DNA from: an uncultured Alphaproteobacteria bacterium
GTDB lineage: Bacteria > Pseudomonadota > Alphaproteobacteria > RF32 > CAG-239
DNA length: 25,191 nucleotides
Assembly: GCA_934271195.1 (NCBI GenBank)
Contig: CAKQRB010000016.1
Span: forward strand, 1-25,191
Direction: 5' to 3'
A program made the position numbers and the translations under genes. The notes under the pieces are model-generated. The model saw only the letters and a list, made by a program, of their open reading frames with translations. It searched no databases and had not been told where the DNA came from. Below, piece after piece: positions 6,961 to 13,615 of this stretch (position 1 is the first letter of the stretch; the number at the start of each line of letters is the position of its first letter).

Positions 6961-7918
6961 CGCCGTAAGTTTTTTTACTCCTTTCTTCGTAGGCTTTGAC
7001 AATTTTTGCCACCAGACCGTGGCGTACAACGTCAGAAGCGCTGAAGCGGACGGAACTGATATTGTCAATGCCTTTTAAGGTTTCAAGCGAATCGCGCAGA
7101 CCGGAGATCGTGCCTTTGGGCAGGTCAACCTGACTTAAGTCGCCGTTGACGACCATGCGGGAGTTTTCGCCCAAACGGGTCAGAAACATTTTCATCTGCA
7201 TCGGCGTTGTATTTTGGGCCTCGTCAAGAATAATGAAAGAATTTGACAAAGTGCGGCCGCGCATGAAGGCCAGCGGAGCAATTTCGATTTCTCCGAGCGC
7301 CAGTTTTTTGTCAACCTGTTCGGCGGGCAGCATTTCGTACAAGGCATCGTACAGCGGACGCAGGTACGGGTCGACTTTTTCTTTTAGGTCACCGGGCAAA
7401 AAACCAAGGTTTTCACCGGCTTCTACGGCCGGTCGCGACAAGATGATCTTGTCTATTTTGCCTTCCAGCATCATGGAAACCGCCAGGGCAACCGCCAGAT
7501 AGGTCTTACCCGTACCGGCCGGCCCGAGACCGAAGACGAGCTCATTTTTCATCATTTCCTGAATATAAGCCGCCTGAGTGGCCGAACGCGGGTAAATATG
7601 GCGTTTTTTGGTTTTTAAGACAATGTTTTCCATATCGTCTTCGGCAATTTTTTCAGCGCCGGCACCGGAAATCCGAACTGCGGCTTTGACTTCTTCTTCA
7701 TTAATGTCAATATTTTTTCCAACCTTGTGATACAAAATGTCAATGGCGGTTTGTGCCTGAACAATAGCCTCTTTGTCGCCGGTGATTTTGATTTGGTTGC
7801 CGAAAGAAGATATTTCCACATTTAACAGTTTTTCGAGCAAGCGCAGGTGTGAATCCTGTGGGCCGACGACTTGCTGTACCAAAAGATTGTTATAAAGTTC
7901 CAAATTTATTTCTGCCAT
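6953..7918 (-). CDS. phoH: PhoH family ATPase (YbeZ-like)
   Basis: A cytoplasmic P-loop ATPase of the PhoH/YbeZ family, thought to act with YbeY in RNA metabolism. The 321 residues comprise a KH-like N-terminal region (about 15-65) and a RecA-like ATPase domain with Walker A GLGPAGTGKT (130-139) and Walker B FIILDEAQN (228-236). Sensor-type residues follow in VNGDLSQVDLP, and the segment SRPAVEAGENLGFLPGD is typical of the family. A GGGGG-rich ribosome binding site precedes the ATG. It overlaps miaB by 13 bp upstream and ybeY by eight bp downstream, consistent with one tightly packed transcript. Confidence 0.95.
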   Translation of the reverse strand: MAEINLELYNNLLVQQVVGPQDSHLRLLEKLLNVEISSFGNQIKITGDKEAIVQAQTAIDILYHKVGKNIDINEEEVKAAVRISGAGAEKIAEDDMENIVLKTKKRHIYPRSATQAAYIQEMMKNELVFGLGPAGTGKTYLAVALAVSMMLEGKIDKIILSRPAVEAGENLGFLPGDLKEKVDPYLRPLYDALYEMLPAEQVDKKLALGEIEIAPLAFMRGRTLSNSFIILDEAQNTTPMQMKMFLTRLGENSRMVVNGDLSQVDLPKGTISGLRDSLETLKGIDNISSVRFSASDVVRHGLVAKIVKAYEERSKKTYGDE

Positions 7919-9255
7919 GGTTTTCCCCCTTCCACTGTCCCGATCAAGGAGTTTGTTGTTGCTTCGGTTATTTTTACGTTTATAATTTTATTTAAAAAGC
8001 TTTTATCCAGTTCGGCATGCAGGTTTTGCATGTATGGTGTGCGGCCAAACAGCTGATTGCGACCGCGACCCTTGCTTTCAAAAAGTACCGGCATGGTCTT
8101 ACCGATACTGTCCCTGTTAAATTTCAGCTGATAAGAGAACAGTAAGTCCTGCAAAATGTCCAGCCGCTCTTTTTTGACTTTTTCCTCGACCTGATTTTTG
8201 AGCAGGGCAGCCGGCGTTCCGGCGCGGCGGGAGTATTTGAACGAAAAAGCCTGAATATATTTGACGCGATTGACAATGTCGAGCGTGGCCTGAAAATCTT
8301 CGTCGGTTTCTCCGGGAAAACCGACAATAAAATCAGATGACATTCCGATTGCCGGATTGGCTTTGTACAGTTTTTCTATGACATGCAAATAGTCTGCCGA
8401 TGTATGGCGACGGTTCATGGCTTTTAGAATCCGGTCAGAACCGGACTGAACAGGAAGATGCAGATAAGGCATCAGCTTGTCTAATTCATGGTGGCATTCA
8501 ATCAGGTCATCGGTCATATCGGCCGGATAAGACGTGGTGTAACGCAGGCGCTGTAAGCCGTCTATTTGGGCAAGTTCACGTAGCAGATATGAAAGCGGCC
8601 GCTCTTTGCCGGAGGTGTCTTCGCCGTGATAAGAATTGACGTTCTGTCCGAGCAGGTTGATTTCTAATGCGCCGTTTTGAACCAGTTGCGTGGCTTCGGC
8701 AATGACCTCTTTGACCGGACGGGAATATTCGGCGCCGCGGGTGTAGGGAACAACGCAGTATGTGCAGAAGTTGTTGCAACCTTCCTGCACTGCCAGAAAA
8801 GCACAAGAAGAATGGTTGTCGTTTTGCGGAAGATAGTCAAATTTGGATTCGGCCGGAAAATCGGTATCTATAACGGGAATGCCTTTTTGTCGTCCGATTT
8901 TGGTAAGAATTTCCGGAATGCGGTGATAGGTGAGCGGGCCGGTGGCAAAGTCTACAAAAGGGGCGCGCTTGGCTATCTGCTCGTCTTCAGCCTGTACAAC
9001 GCAGCCGACAACCCCGATAATGGTGTCGAGCCCCTGTTGGCGGCGTTCTTCTTTGATGAGATTAATGCGGCCGAGATCGGAAAAGACTTTTTCCGCAGCT
9101 TTTTCCCTGATATGGCAGGTGTTAAAAATAATCAAATCGGCCTCTTTGGGAGCAGCGGCTTCGCGATATCCCAGATCTTGCAGAATGCCGGCGATGCGTT
9201 CCGAATCGTATACATTCATCTGGCAGCCGAAAGTTTTAATAAAATAGTGTTTCAC
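7906..9255 (-). CDS. miaB: tRNA-2-methylthio-N6-dimethylallyladenosine synthase MiaB
   Basis: A radical-SAM methylthiotransferase that converts i6A37 to ms2i6A37 in tRNAs reading UNN codons. The 449 residues contain the N-terminal MTTase domain with cluster ligands Cys11, Cys47 and Cys85. The radical-SAM motif follows as Cys160, Cys164 and Cys167 (CNNFCTYC), with VVPYTRG directly after it, and a C-terminal TRAM domain covers about 380-445. The start codon is GTG at 9255. No better start exists, because the conserved FIKTFGCQMN begins five residues in. It is the first gene of the leftward miaB-phoH-ybeY-lnt run and has its own promoter. Confidence 0.97.
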   Translation of the reverse strand: MKHYFIKTFGCQMNVYDSERIAGILQDLGYREAAAPKEADLIIFNTCHIREKAAEKVFSDLGRINLIKEERRQQGLDTIIGVVGCVVQAEDEQIAKRAPFVDFATGPLTYHRIPEILTKIGRQKGIPVIDTDFPAESKFDYLPQNDNHSSCAFLAVQEGCNNFCTYCVVPYTRGAEYSRPVKEVIAEATQLVQNGALEINLLGQNVNSYHGEDTSGKERPLSYLLRELAQIDGLQRLRYTTSYPADMTDDLIECHHELDKLMPYLHLPVQSGSDRILKAMNRRHTSADYLHVIEKLYKANPAIGMSSDFIVGFPGETDEDFQATLDIVNRVKYIQAFSFKYSRRAGTPAALLKNQVEEKVKKERLDILQDLLFSYQLKFNRDSIGKTMPVLFESKGRGRNQLFGRTPYMQNLHAELDKSFLNKIINVKITEATTNSLIGTVEGGKPWQK

Positions 9256-9286
9256 GCTTTTCTCGCTCTTATTTTCCTATCCCTGT

Positions 9287-9315
9287 ATTTTAAGCCAAAA
9301 GGTCAGGGATTTCAA
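9287..9315 (-). promoter_or_regulatory. promoter for miaB-phoH-ybeY-lnt
   Basis: On the - strand TTGAAA (complement of 9310-9315), exactly 17 bases, and TAAAAT (complement of 9287-9292) predict a start near 9280 and a short leader of about 25 bases before the GTG of miaB. Confidence 0.65.
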
Positions 9316-9376
9316 CCGAATTTTGTGTTATCTGCAGCGGATTTTCTTTTCCGTTACGGCGGAAGGTGCTTTTTTG

Positions 9377-9404
9377 TTGCAAAAAGCGGCTGTTTTGGTA
9401 AGAT
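9377..9404 (+). promoter_or_regulatory. candidate promoter for the TerB-like gene
   Basis: TTGCAA (9377-9382), a 16-base spacer and TAAGAT (9399-9404) are a moderate match to the housekeeping consensus, about 30 bp before the start codon at 9433. Confidence 0.4.
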
Positions 9405-9432
9405 AAAACAAAAGTTAATCGGGAGGCTTGTT

Positions 9433-9879
9433 ATGGCTAGTTTAAAATTGGAGCAGGATATGGAATATCTCACCAGACTTAATGAAGATCAGCGAATCGC
9501 TTTTATGAGGGCTTTGGCCAGACTGGCTAACGCCGACGGAAAACTTGACGATGACGAAAAAGTGTTTATCAGCGAGGTTGCCAAGGTATACGGCGTGTCG
9601 GAAAGCAGACTTGAAGAAATTCTTAATCAGGGGTCGGATGACGAGATTGTCGAAGCTGTTAAAATTATTGACAATCGTAAGGCGGCTTTGGAATTGGTTA
9701 AGGAAATGTGCATTCTGGCGCATGCCGACGATGAGCTTTCGGACAGTGAAACGCTGCTTATCGGCAGAGTCGGACAGGCCATGGGCGTGGAGCTGGAAAA
9801 AATCGAGCAGATCAGTCGGTGGGTTATAGACCGTTTGATTTGGCTGGAAGAAGGGCGGATTATTTTTGAAGAAGTGTAA
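9433..9879 (+). CDS. TerB-like (tellurite-resistance TerB/DUF533-type) protein
   Basis: A 148-residue, all-helical cytoplasmic protein. Residues 20-60 (ARLANADGKLDDDEK...) and 95-120 (ILAHADDELSDSE) are the two acidic, metal-binding-like motifs characteristic of the TerB fold. The frame is open far upstream, but that part lies opposite miaB. The ATG at 9433 has a near-perfect GGGAGG six bases upstream and is the only credible start. Stand-alone TerB-like proteins are widespread and do not by themselves mean tellurite resistance; no other ter gene is present. The next gene follows after 15 bp. Confidence 0.8.
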   Translation: MASLKLEQDMEYLTRLNEDQRIAFMRALARLANADGKLDDDEKVFISEVAKVYGVSESRLEEILNQGSDDEIVEAVKIIDNRKAALELVKEMCILAHADDELSDSETLLIGRVGQAMGVELEKIEQISRWVIDRLIWLEEGRIIFEEV

Positions 9880-9894
9880 AAGCGGAGGAGAGGC

Positions 9895-10776
9895 ATGAGT
9901 GCGGCAGACCAGATTAATGAATTGCGCGGCCTGAGTAATGCCGGCGGCGGCGTTGTCAGAAACAACAATGAGCTGATTCAAAAAGGTTTGGAACATGCTT
10001 TTCCCAGAATCGGCAAAGACGAAAAAGAAGCGCTGGCTTCCCAGCTGGAGCTCAAGTTTGACGGCAACGTCAGAATCGGCGACAAGGAAATTACGGTCGG
10101 CGAACTTGATTTTATTGTGGCAAATTCAATTCAGACCATTACCTCCGAAACTGATCCGAAAAATGAATATTTTACCTGGATTGAAGACGGGATAGACATT
10201 ATCAAAGATATGTCAACAGACGGTGTGACCAAAGAGGAACTGGAAAGAAGAAATGAATTTTTAATAGACTTGGATCAGCGGGAAACCGAGGTTAAAATGT
10301 GTATTTCTTTGTATCAGCGGGCGGCCATGGGGACAGGTCGTCTGGCCGATGTGGCCAAAGAAAAAATTGCTTTTTTGCAGAAAAAATGGGCCAAACTGAT
10401 GGAAATTCGCAGCGCTGTCAAGCTCTCGACGCAGAATTATGCCGACGAGAAGAAAACGGACCGGATTACCAATGATCGGACAAAGCTTTATCTGCTGGCG
10501 TTGTATTTTATGCGGCAGGGGCGCGAAATTCCGCACCGGCTGAAGACAAAACTTGAAATTAATTACGGAATTACATTTGAAGACGGTCTGGCCGAGCAGA
10601 TGATTAGCAAAGTTAATCGCGAGCCGTTAACGAAAAAGCAAACAATTGATCGTATAAATGCACTTAGAGGCAGACAGTCGGTGATTGGACGTCCGGCATT
10701 GTCGGTGCATAAACAGAACTTTAATTCGGCTCAGTTCGAAAGATTGAGCAGGCAGTATATGAACAGTTATAACTAG
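9895..10776 (+). CDS. hypothetical cytoplasmic protein next to the TerB-like gene
   Basis: A 293-residue, charged, mostly helical protein with no signal peptide or membrane segment. The start is clear from GGAGGAGAGG just upstream of the ATG. I recognise no domain. Visible features are an acidic N-terminal half with an I-G-D-K-E-I-T-V turn near residue 60, a long helix-rich middle (about 100-210) with many Lys, Glu and Arg, and a basic, Asn/Gln-rich tail. It sits 15 bp after the TerB-like gene and 12 bp before yggT, so it is probably co-transcribed with both. A functional link to the TerB-like protein is plausible but unproven. Confidence 0.7.
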   Translation: MSAADQINELRGLSNAGGGVVRNNNELIQKGLEHAFPRIGKDEKEALASQLELKFDGNVRIGDKEITVGELDFIVANSIQTITSETDPKNEYFTWIEDGIDIIKDMSTDGVTKEELERRNEFLIDLDQRETEVKMCISLYQRAAMGTGRLADVAKEKIAFLQKKWAKLMEIRSAVKLSTQNYADEKKTDRITNDRTKLYLLALYFMRQGREIPHRLKTKLEINYGITFEDGLAEQMISKVNREPLTKKQTIDRINALRGRQSVIGRPALSVHKQNFNSAQFERLSRQYMNSYN

Positions 10777-10788
10777 GAGATAAAAATT

Positions 10789-11088
10789 ATGGGTGCTTTA
10801 TTTGAGCCGTTTTTGTACATTATCGGGTTGCTTTTGAACATTTATTTTAAAATCGTGGTTGTTGAAGTTATTTTGCATTGGTTGATTCATTTCAAAATTT
10901 TGGATGTTACCAATAAATATGCCAAGAAAACAATGGAGATTTTAGAAAACGTTACGCATCCGGTTTATGAAAAGATTCGCAGCAAGCTGCCGCCTGTTTC
11001 CGGATTTGATTATTCTCCGTTTGTTTTGTTGCTGGTTTTGCTGTTTTTGGGACGTATGGTTTACAGATTGAGCGACATCATTTTGTAA
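10789..11088 (+). CDS. yggT: YggT family membrane protein
   Basis: A 99-residue inner-membrane protein with two hydrophobic segments (about 6-32 and 75-95) flanking a short amphipathic region that contains the family-typical THPVYEKIRSKLPPVSGFDYSPFV. One YGGT repeat is present, as in many Alphaproteobacteria, against two in E. coli. AGGAG precedes the ATG by about ten bases. The family's role is uncertain; it is often coupled with the DUF167 gene, as here. Links to cell division or osmotic adaptation have been proposed for relatives. Confidence 0.88.
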   Translation: MGALFEPFLYIIGLLLNIYFKIVVVEVILHWLIHFKILDVTNKYAKKTMEILENVTHPVYEKIRSKLPPVSGFDYSPFVLLLVLLFLGRMVYRLSDIIL

Positions 11089-11123
11089 CCGTTGTTTTTC
11101 AGCAAAAAGGCAGGTCTTTTTAG

Positions 11124-11444
11124 ATGGCAGATATCACGGAAAAGACGCCTCAGGGTTTGATGTTAAGAGTTAGGATTGCCCCTAACTCTTCTTCTTGTTC
11201 CATAAACGGGGCCTATATCGACGCCAACGGGACGGCGTATCTGAAGGTTGCCGTTCATGCCGTGCCGGAAAAAGGAAAAGCCAACAAGGAGCTGATAGCC
11301 TTTTTGGCAAAGTTTTTGAGGTTGGCAAAATCCCGTCTGACGATTGTCAGCGGCGAGACAGACAGGTATAAAAAAATCTGTATTGAAGCTGATGATGACG
11401 AGGCAGGACGGATTGCCGCAAAATTAAAAGAGGAAACATTATGA
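11124..11444 (+). CDS. DUF167 (YggU) family protein
   Basis: A small, 106-residue soluble protein. The central VAVHAVPEKGKANKELIAFLAKFL and the following SRLTIVSGETDRYKKI are the DUF167 hallmarks. The biochemical role is not established. It follows yggT by 35 bp and its TGA overlaps the folD ATG in an ATGA arrangement, so its translation is coupled to folD. Confidence 0.9.
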   Translation: MADITEKTPQGLMLRVRIAPNSSSCSINGAYIDANGTAYLKVAVHAVPEKGKANKELIAFLAKFLRLAKSRLTIVSGETDRYKKICIEADDDEAGRIAAKLKEETL

Positions 11445-12298
11445 CAAACAGCTGCAGTATCATTGACGGGAAAAAAATTGCTCAGGAAATTCGTGCGTCT
11501 TTGAAAAAGCAGATTTCCGATATGGCTGTCAAACCGGTTTTGGCGGTTATTTCCGTCGGAGATGACGAGGCAAGCCGCATTTATGTGCGAAACAAAGAAA
11601 AAGCGGCGGCTGAAATCGGTATGATATGCAGATTGTTGCATTTTGGCAGCGATGTCCGAGAAAAAGAGCTGCTGGAGGTTATTGTGGCTTTGAATGATGA
11701 CGAGGGTGTGAACGGGATAATTCTTCAGCAGCCGCTGCCGTATCCTTTGAATGTTGTTCGGCTGGTGGAAGCTATTAGCGCTGATAAAGACGTGGATGGT
11801 TTTGGGCCTGTGAATCTGGGGCTTTTGCAAATGAACAGTTCCGAGGCAGTTATTGCGGCAACGCCGAAAGGTGTTCTTTATCTGATAAAAAGTACACGGA
11901 TTGATCTTGCCGGTAAGCGGGCTGTTATTATCGGCCGTTCCAATATTGTCGGCAAGCCTCTGTCCAGTCTGCTTTTGAATCAGGACTGCACGGTTACGGT
12001 TGCTCATTCCAAGACTGTTGATTTGCCGGCGCTTGTCCGGCAGGCCGATATTGTCGTGGCAGCCTGCGGCTGTGCAAAGCTGGTTAAAGGCAGCTGGGTT
12101 AAGGACGGCGCCGTGTTGATTGATGTCGGGATTAACCGCAGTTCAGATGGCAGACTCTGCGGCGATATTGATTTTGAGGCAATGGCCGACCGTGATGTTT
12201 GGATTACACCGGTTCCTGGCGGCGTGGGGCCGATGACAGTGGCGATGCTTTTGGAAAATACGTGGCAGGCTTATAAAAAGCAAAAAAACATTTTGTAA
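11441..12298 (+). CDS. folD: bifunctional methylenetetrahydrofolate dehydrogenase / methenyl-THF cyclohydrolase
   Basis: Interconverts 5,10-methylene-, 5,10-methenyl- and 10-formyl-tetrahydrofolate and supplies one-carbon units for purines and formyl-Met-tRNA. The 285 residues show the catalytic-Lys motif YVRNKEKAAAEIG near 47-59, then GIILQQPLP and DKDVDGFGPVN. The NADP-binding GRSNIVGKP and the C-terminal PVPGGVGPMTVAMLLENT follow. All family motifs appear intact. It overlaps the DUF167 gene by four bases and has AGAGGAAA upstream. No terminator is obvious after it. Confidence 0.96.
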   Translation: MTNSCSIIDGKKIAQEIRASLKKQISDMAVKPVLAVISVGDDEASRIYVRNKEKAAAEIGMICRLLHFGSDVREKELLEVIVALNDDEGVNGIILQQPLPYPLNVVRLVEAISADKDVDGFGPVNLGLLQMNSSEAVIAATPKGVLYLIKSTRIDLAGKRAVIIGRSNIVGKPLSSLLLNQDCTVTVAHSKTVDLPALVRQADIVVAACGCAKLVKGSWVKDGAVLIDVGINRSSDGRLCGDIDFEAMADRDVWITPVPGGVGPMTVAMLLENTWQAYKKQKNIL

Positions 12299-12367
12299 TC
12301 CTTTAAAATTGTTTCCAGCTCTTATATATTTTTTATTCAATTGTTTGAAGCAAAGAATGAGATATGA

Positions 12368-12517
12368 CTGAGAAGCCGGGACGAGTTTTTTATTTTGGAT
12401 GTTAATATGCCCGAAATTGCCGGTTGGGAGGTTATGAGCCGGCCGGAGCAGTTTCTAAACGAGCTTAGACATTCGCTTTCCGTTGTTTGGAGAGTTATGA
12501 ACAGGTCGATGGTTTAG
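12368..12517 (+). pseudogene. possible remnant of a response-regulator receiver domain
   Basis: In the gap between folD and the DedA-type gene one frame, open from 12368 to the TAG at 12515, reads FFILDVNMPEIAGWEVM around 12386-12436. This is close to the phosphoacceptor Asp strand and MP-x-x-x-G turn of receiver domains. Neither the upstream half nor the downstream half of a receiver can be followed in any frame, and no start with a ribosome binding site is present. It could be a decayed gene or chance. Apart from this and the promoter at 12523 the 337-bp gap holds nothing I can identify. Confidence 0.3.
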
Positions 12518-12522
12518 AGAAG

Positions 12523-12551
12523 TTGCTAAAATAATTATTTGTCTTTATACT
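12523..12551 (+). promoter_or_regulatory. promoter for the DedA/YqaA-type gene
   Basis: TTGCTA (12523-12528), 17 bases and TATACT (12546-12551) predict a start near 12558 and a leader of roughly 78 bases before the ATG at 12636. Confidence 0.6.
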
Positions 12552-12635
12552 GAGAATGTCTGTGACAACGGGAGAGATTAATTTTCTTCCGGTTCAGACA
12601 GCGGATAAAATTTTTCAGGTAAAAACGGAGCTTTT

Positions 12636-13253
12636 ATGGTTTTAAGAAGCATGTTGAATTTGTGGCACAGAATGACGGGTGTCTGTTATGATTATATGAT
12701 TAGTCTGACCTCTTGTGAAAAGGCGATGTATTTTTTGTTTGCAGTGGCCTTTATTGAAAGCTCATTTTTTCCGATCCCGCCTGATATTATGCTGATTCCG
12801 ATGGTGTTGGCGACACCTTACAAAGCATGGCGGATTGCCGGCATAGCGACTGTTGCCAGTGTTTTCGGCGGATATTTCGGTTATTTGATCGGCGTTTATT
12901 TCTTTGATCTGATTGCCAAACCGGTTTTGGGTTTTTATGGGTATCTCAATCAGTTTGAGCAGTTTAAGAATTATTATCATGAGTGGGGCGCATGGATTGT
13001 CTTTGGCGCCGGAATTACGCCTTTTCCTTATAAAGTTATTACCATTGCCAGCGGTGTGGTGCATCTGGATATCTGGGTCTTTGGGCTGGCTTCGATTGCT
13101 GCGCGGGGAATGCGTTTTTATCTGGTAGCGTGGCTTTTGAAAAAATACGGCGAGCCGATGAAAGCTTTTATTGAAAAAAATCTTGGCTTGTTGTCGGTGT
13201 TGTTTTTGTTGTTGCTTGTCGGGGGTTTTGCGGCAATTAAGTTTATGCGATGA
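12636..13253 (+). CDS. DedA/YqaA-like VTT-domain membrane protein
   Basis: A 205-residue inner-membrane protein of the SNARE-associated (VTT/DedA) superfamily, YqaA subgroup, whose members are linked to phospholipid flipping and membrane homeostasis. Hydrophobic segments lie at about 28-58, 66-95, 118-142, 150-170 and 182-202. The family re-entrant motifs are visible as FIESSFFPIPPDIMLIP and GAGITPFPYKVITIASG. The ATG has GGAG five bases upstream. It has its own promoter and ends 26 bp before a bidirectional terminator shared with infA. Confidence 0.85.
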   Translation: MVLRSMLNLWHRMTGVCYDYMISLTSCEKAMYFLFAVAFIESSFFPIPPDIMLIPMVLATPYKAWRIAGIATVASVFGGYFGYLIGVYFFDLIAKPVLGFYGYLNQFEQFKNYYHEWGAWIVFGAGITPFPYKVITIASGVVHLDIWVFGLASIAARGMRFYLVAWLLKKYGEPMKAFIEKNLGLLSVLFLLLLVGGFAAIKFMR

Positions 13254-13278
13254 GAAAAATTTGTTAAAAGAGGGCAAT

Positions 13279-13321
13279 AAAAAACCGAAGAATGCAGGTT
13301 AAGCAATCTTCGGTTTTTTTT
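13279..13321. terminator. bidirectional terminator between the DedA-type gene and infA
   Basis: AAAAAACCGAAGA and TCTTCGGTTTTTT form a perfect stem with A- and T-runs on either side, usable from both strands. The infA stop codon overlaps its right edge. Confidence 0.9.
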
Positions 13322-13541
13322 AATCTTTATGACGAAAAGTAATTCGTCCTTTGGTGAGGTCATAAGGCGTCATTTCAATATCGACTTTGTCGCCGACCAT
13401 GACGCGGATGCGGAATTTTCTCATTTTTCCGGCAGTATGCGCCAAAATTTCAACGCCGTTTTCCAATCTTACGCGAAACATGGCGTTAGGCAGTTTTTCA
13501 ATGACCTCTCCGGTTAATTCAAGAAGTTCTTCCTTACTCAT
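13320..13541 (-). CDS. infA: translation initiation factor IF-1
   Basis: A 73-residue OB-fold protein that binds the 30S A site during initiation. The sequence is near-canonical: EVIEKLPNAMFRVRLENG, AHTAGKMRKFRIRV, GDKVDIEMTPYDLTKGRI and TFRHKD. AAAGGA precedes the ATG by about eight bases. It is a single-gene unit with its own promoter and terminator. Confidence 0.97.
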   Translation of the reverse strand: MSKEELLELTGEVIEKLPNAMFRVRLENGVEILAHTAGKMRKFRIRVMVGDKVDIEMTPYDLTKGRITFRHKD

Positions 13542-13572
13542 TAATATTTCCTTTGTTATTGCATTTTGTTAT

Positions 13573-13601
13573 TGTATAGCGCCTAAATTTTATTTATGCA
13601 A
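13573..13601 (-). promoter_or_regulatory. promoter for infA
   Basis: On the - strand TTGCAT (complement of 13596-13601), 17 bases and TATACA (complement of 13573-13578) lie about 30 bp before the infA ATG. Confidence 0.65.
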
Positions 13602-13615
13602 TTGATTTCTTTCGT

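Noticed and set aside
8677..9432. Long + strand open frame joined to the TerB-like gene
   Set aside because: It lies opposite the well-supported miaB gene; GGGAGG and the TerB domain place the true start at 9433.
9433..9879. Tellurite-resistance operon
   Set aside because: Only one TerB-like gene is present; no terA, terC, terD, terE or terZ neighbours are seen.
11255..12007. 250-codon open frame on the - strand
   Set aside because: It is antisense to the DUF167 gene and folD, whose motifs are intact.
12556..12646. 29-codon open frame before the DedA-type gene
   Set aside because: Its ATG coincides with the predicted transcription start and has no ribosome binding site, and the frame overlaps the better-supported start at 12636.
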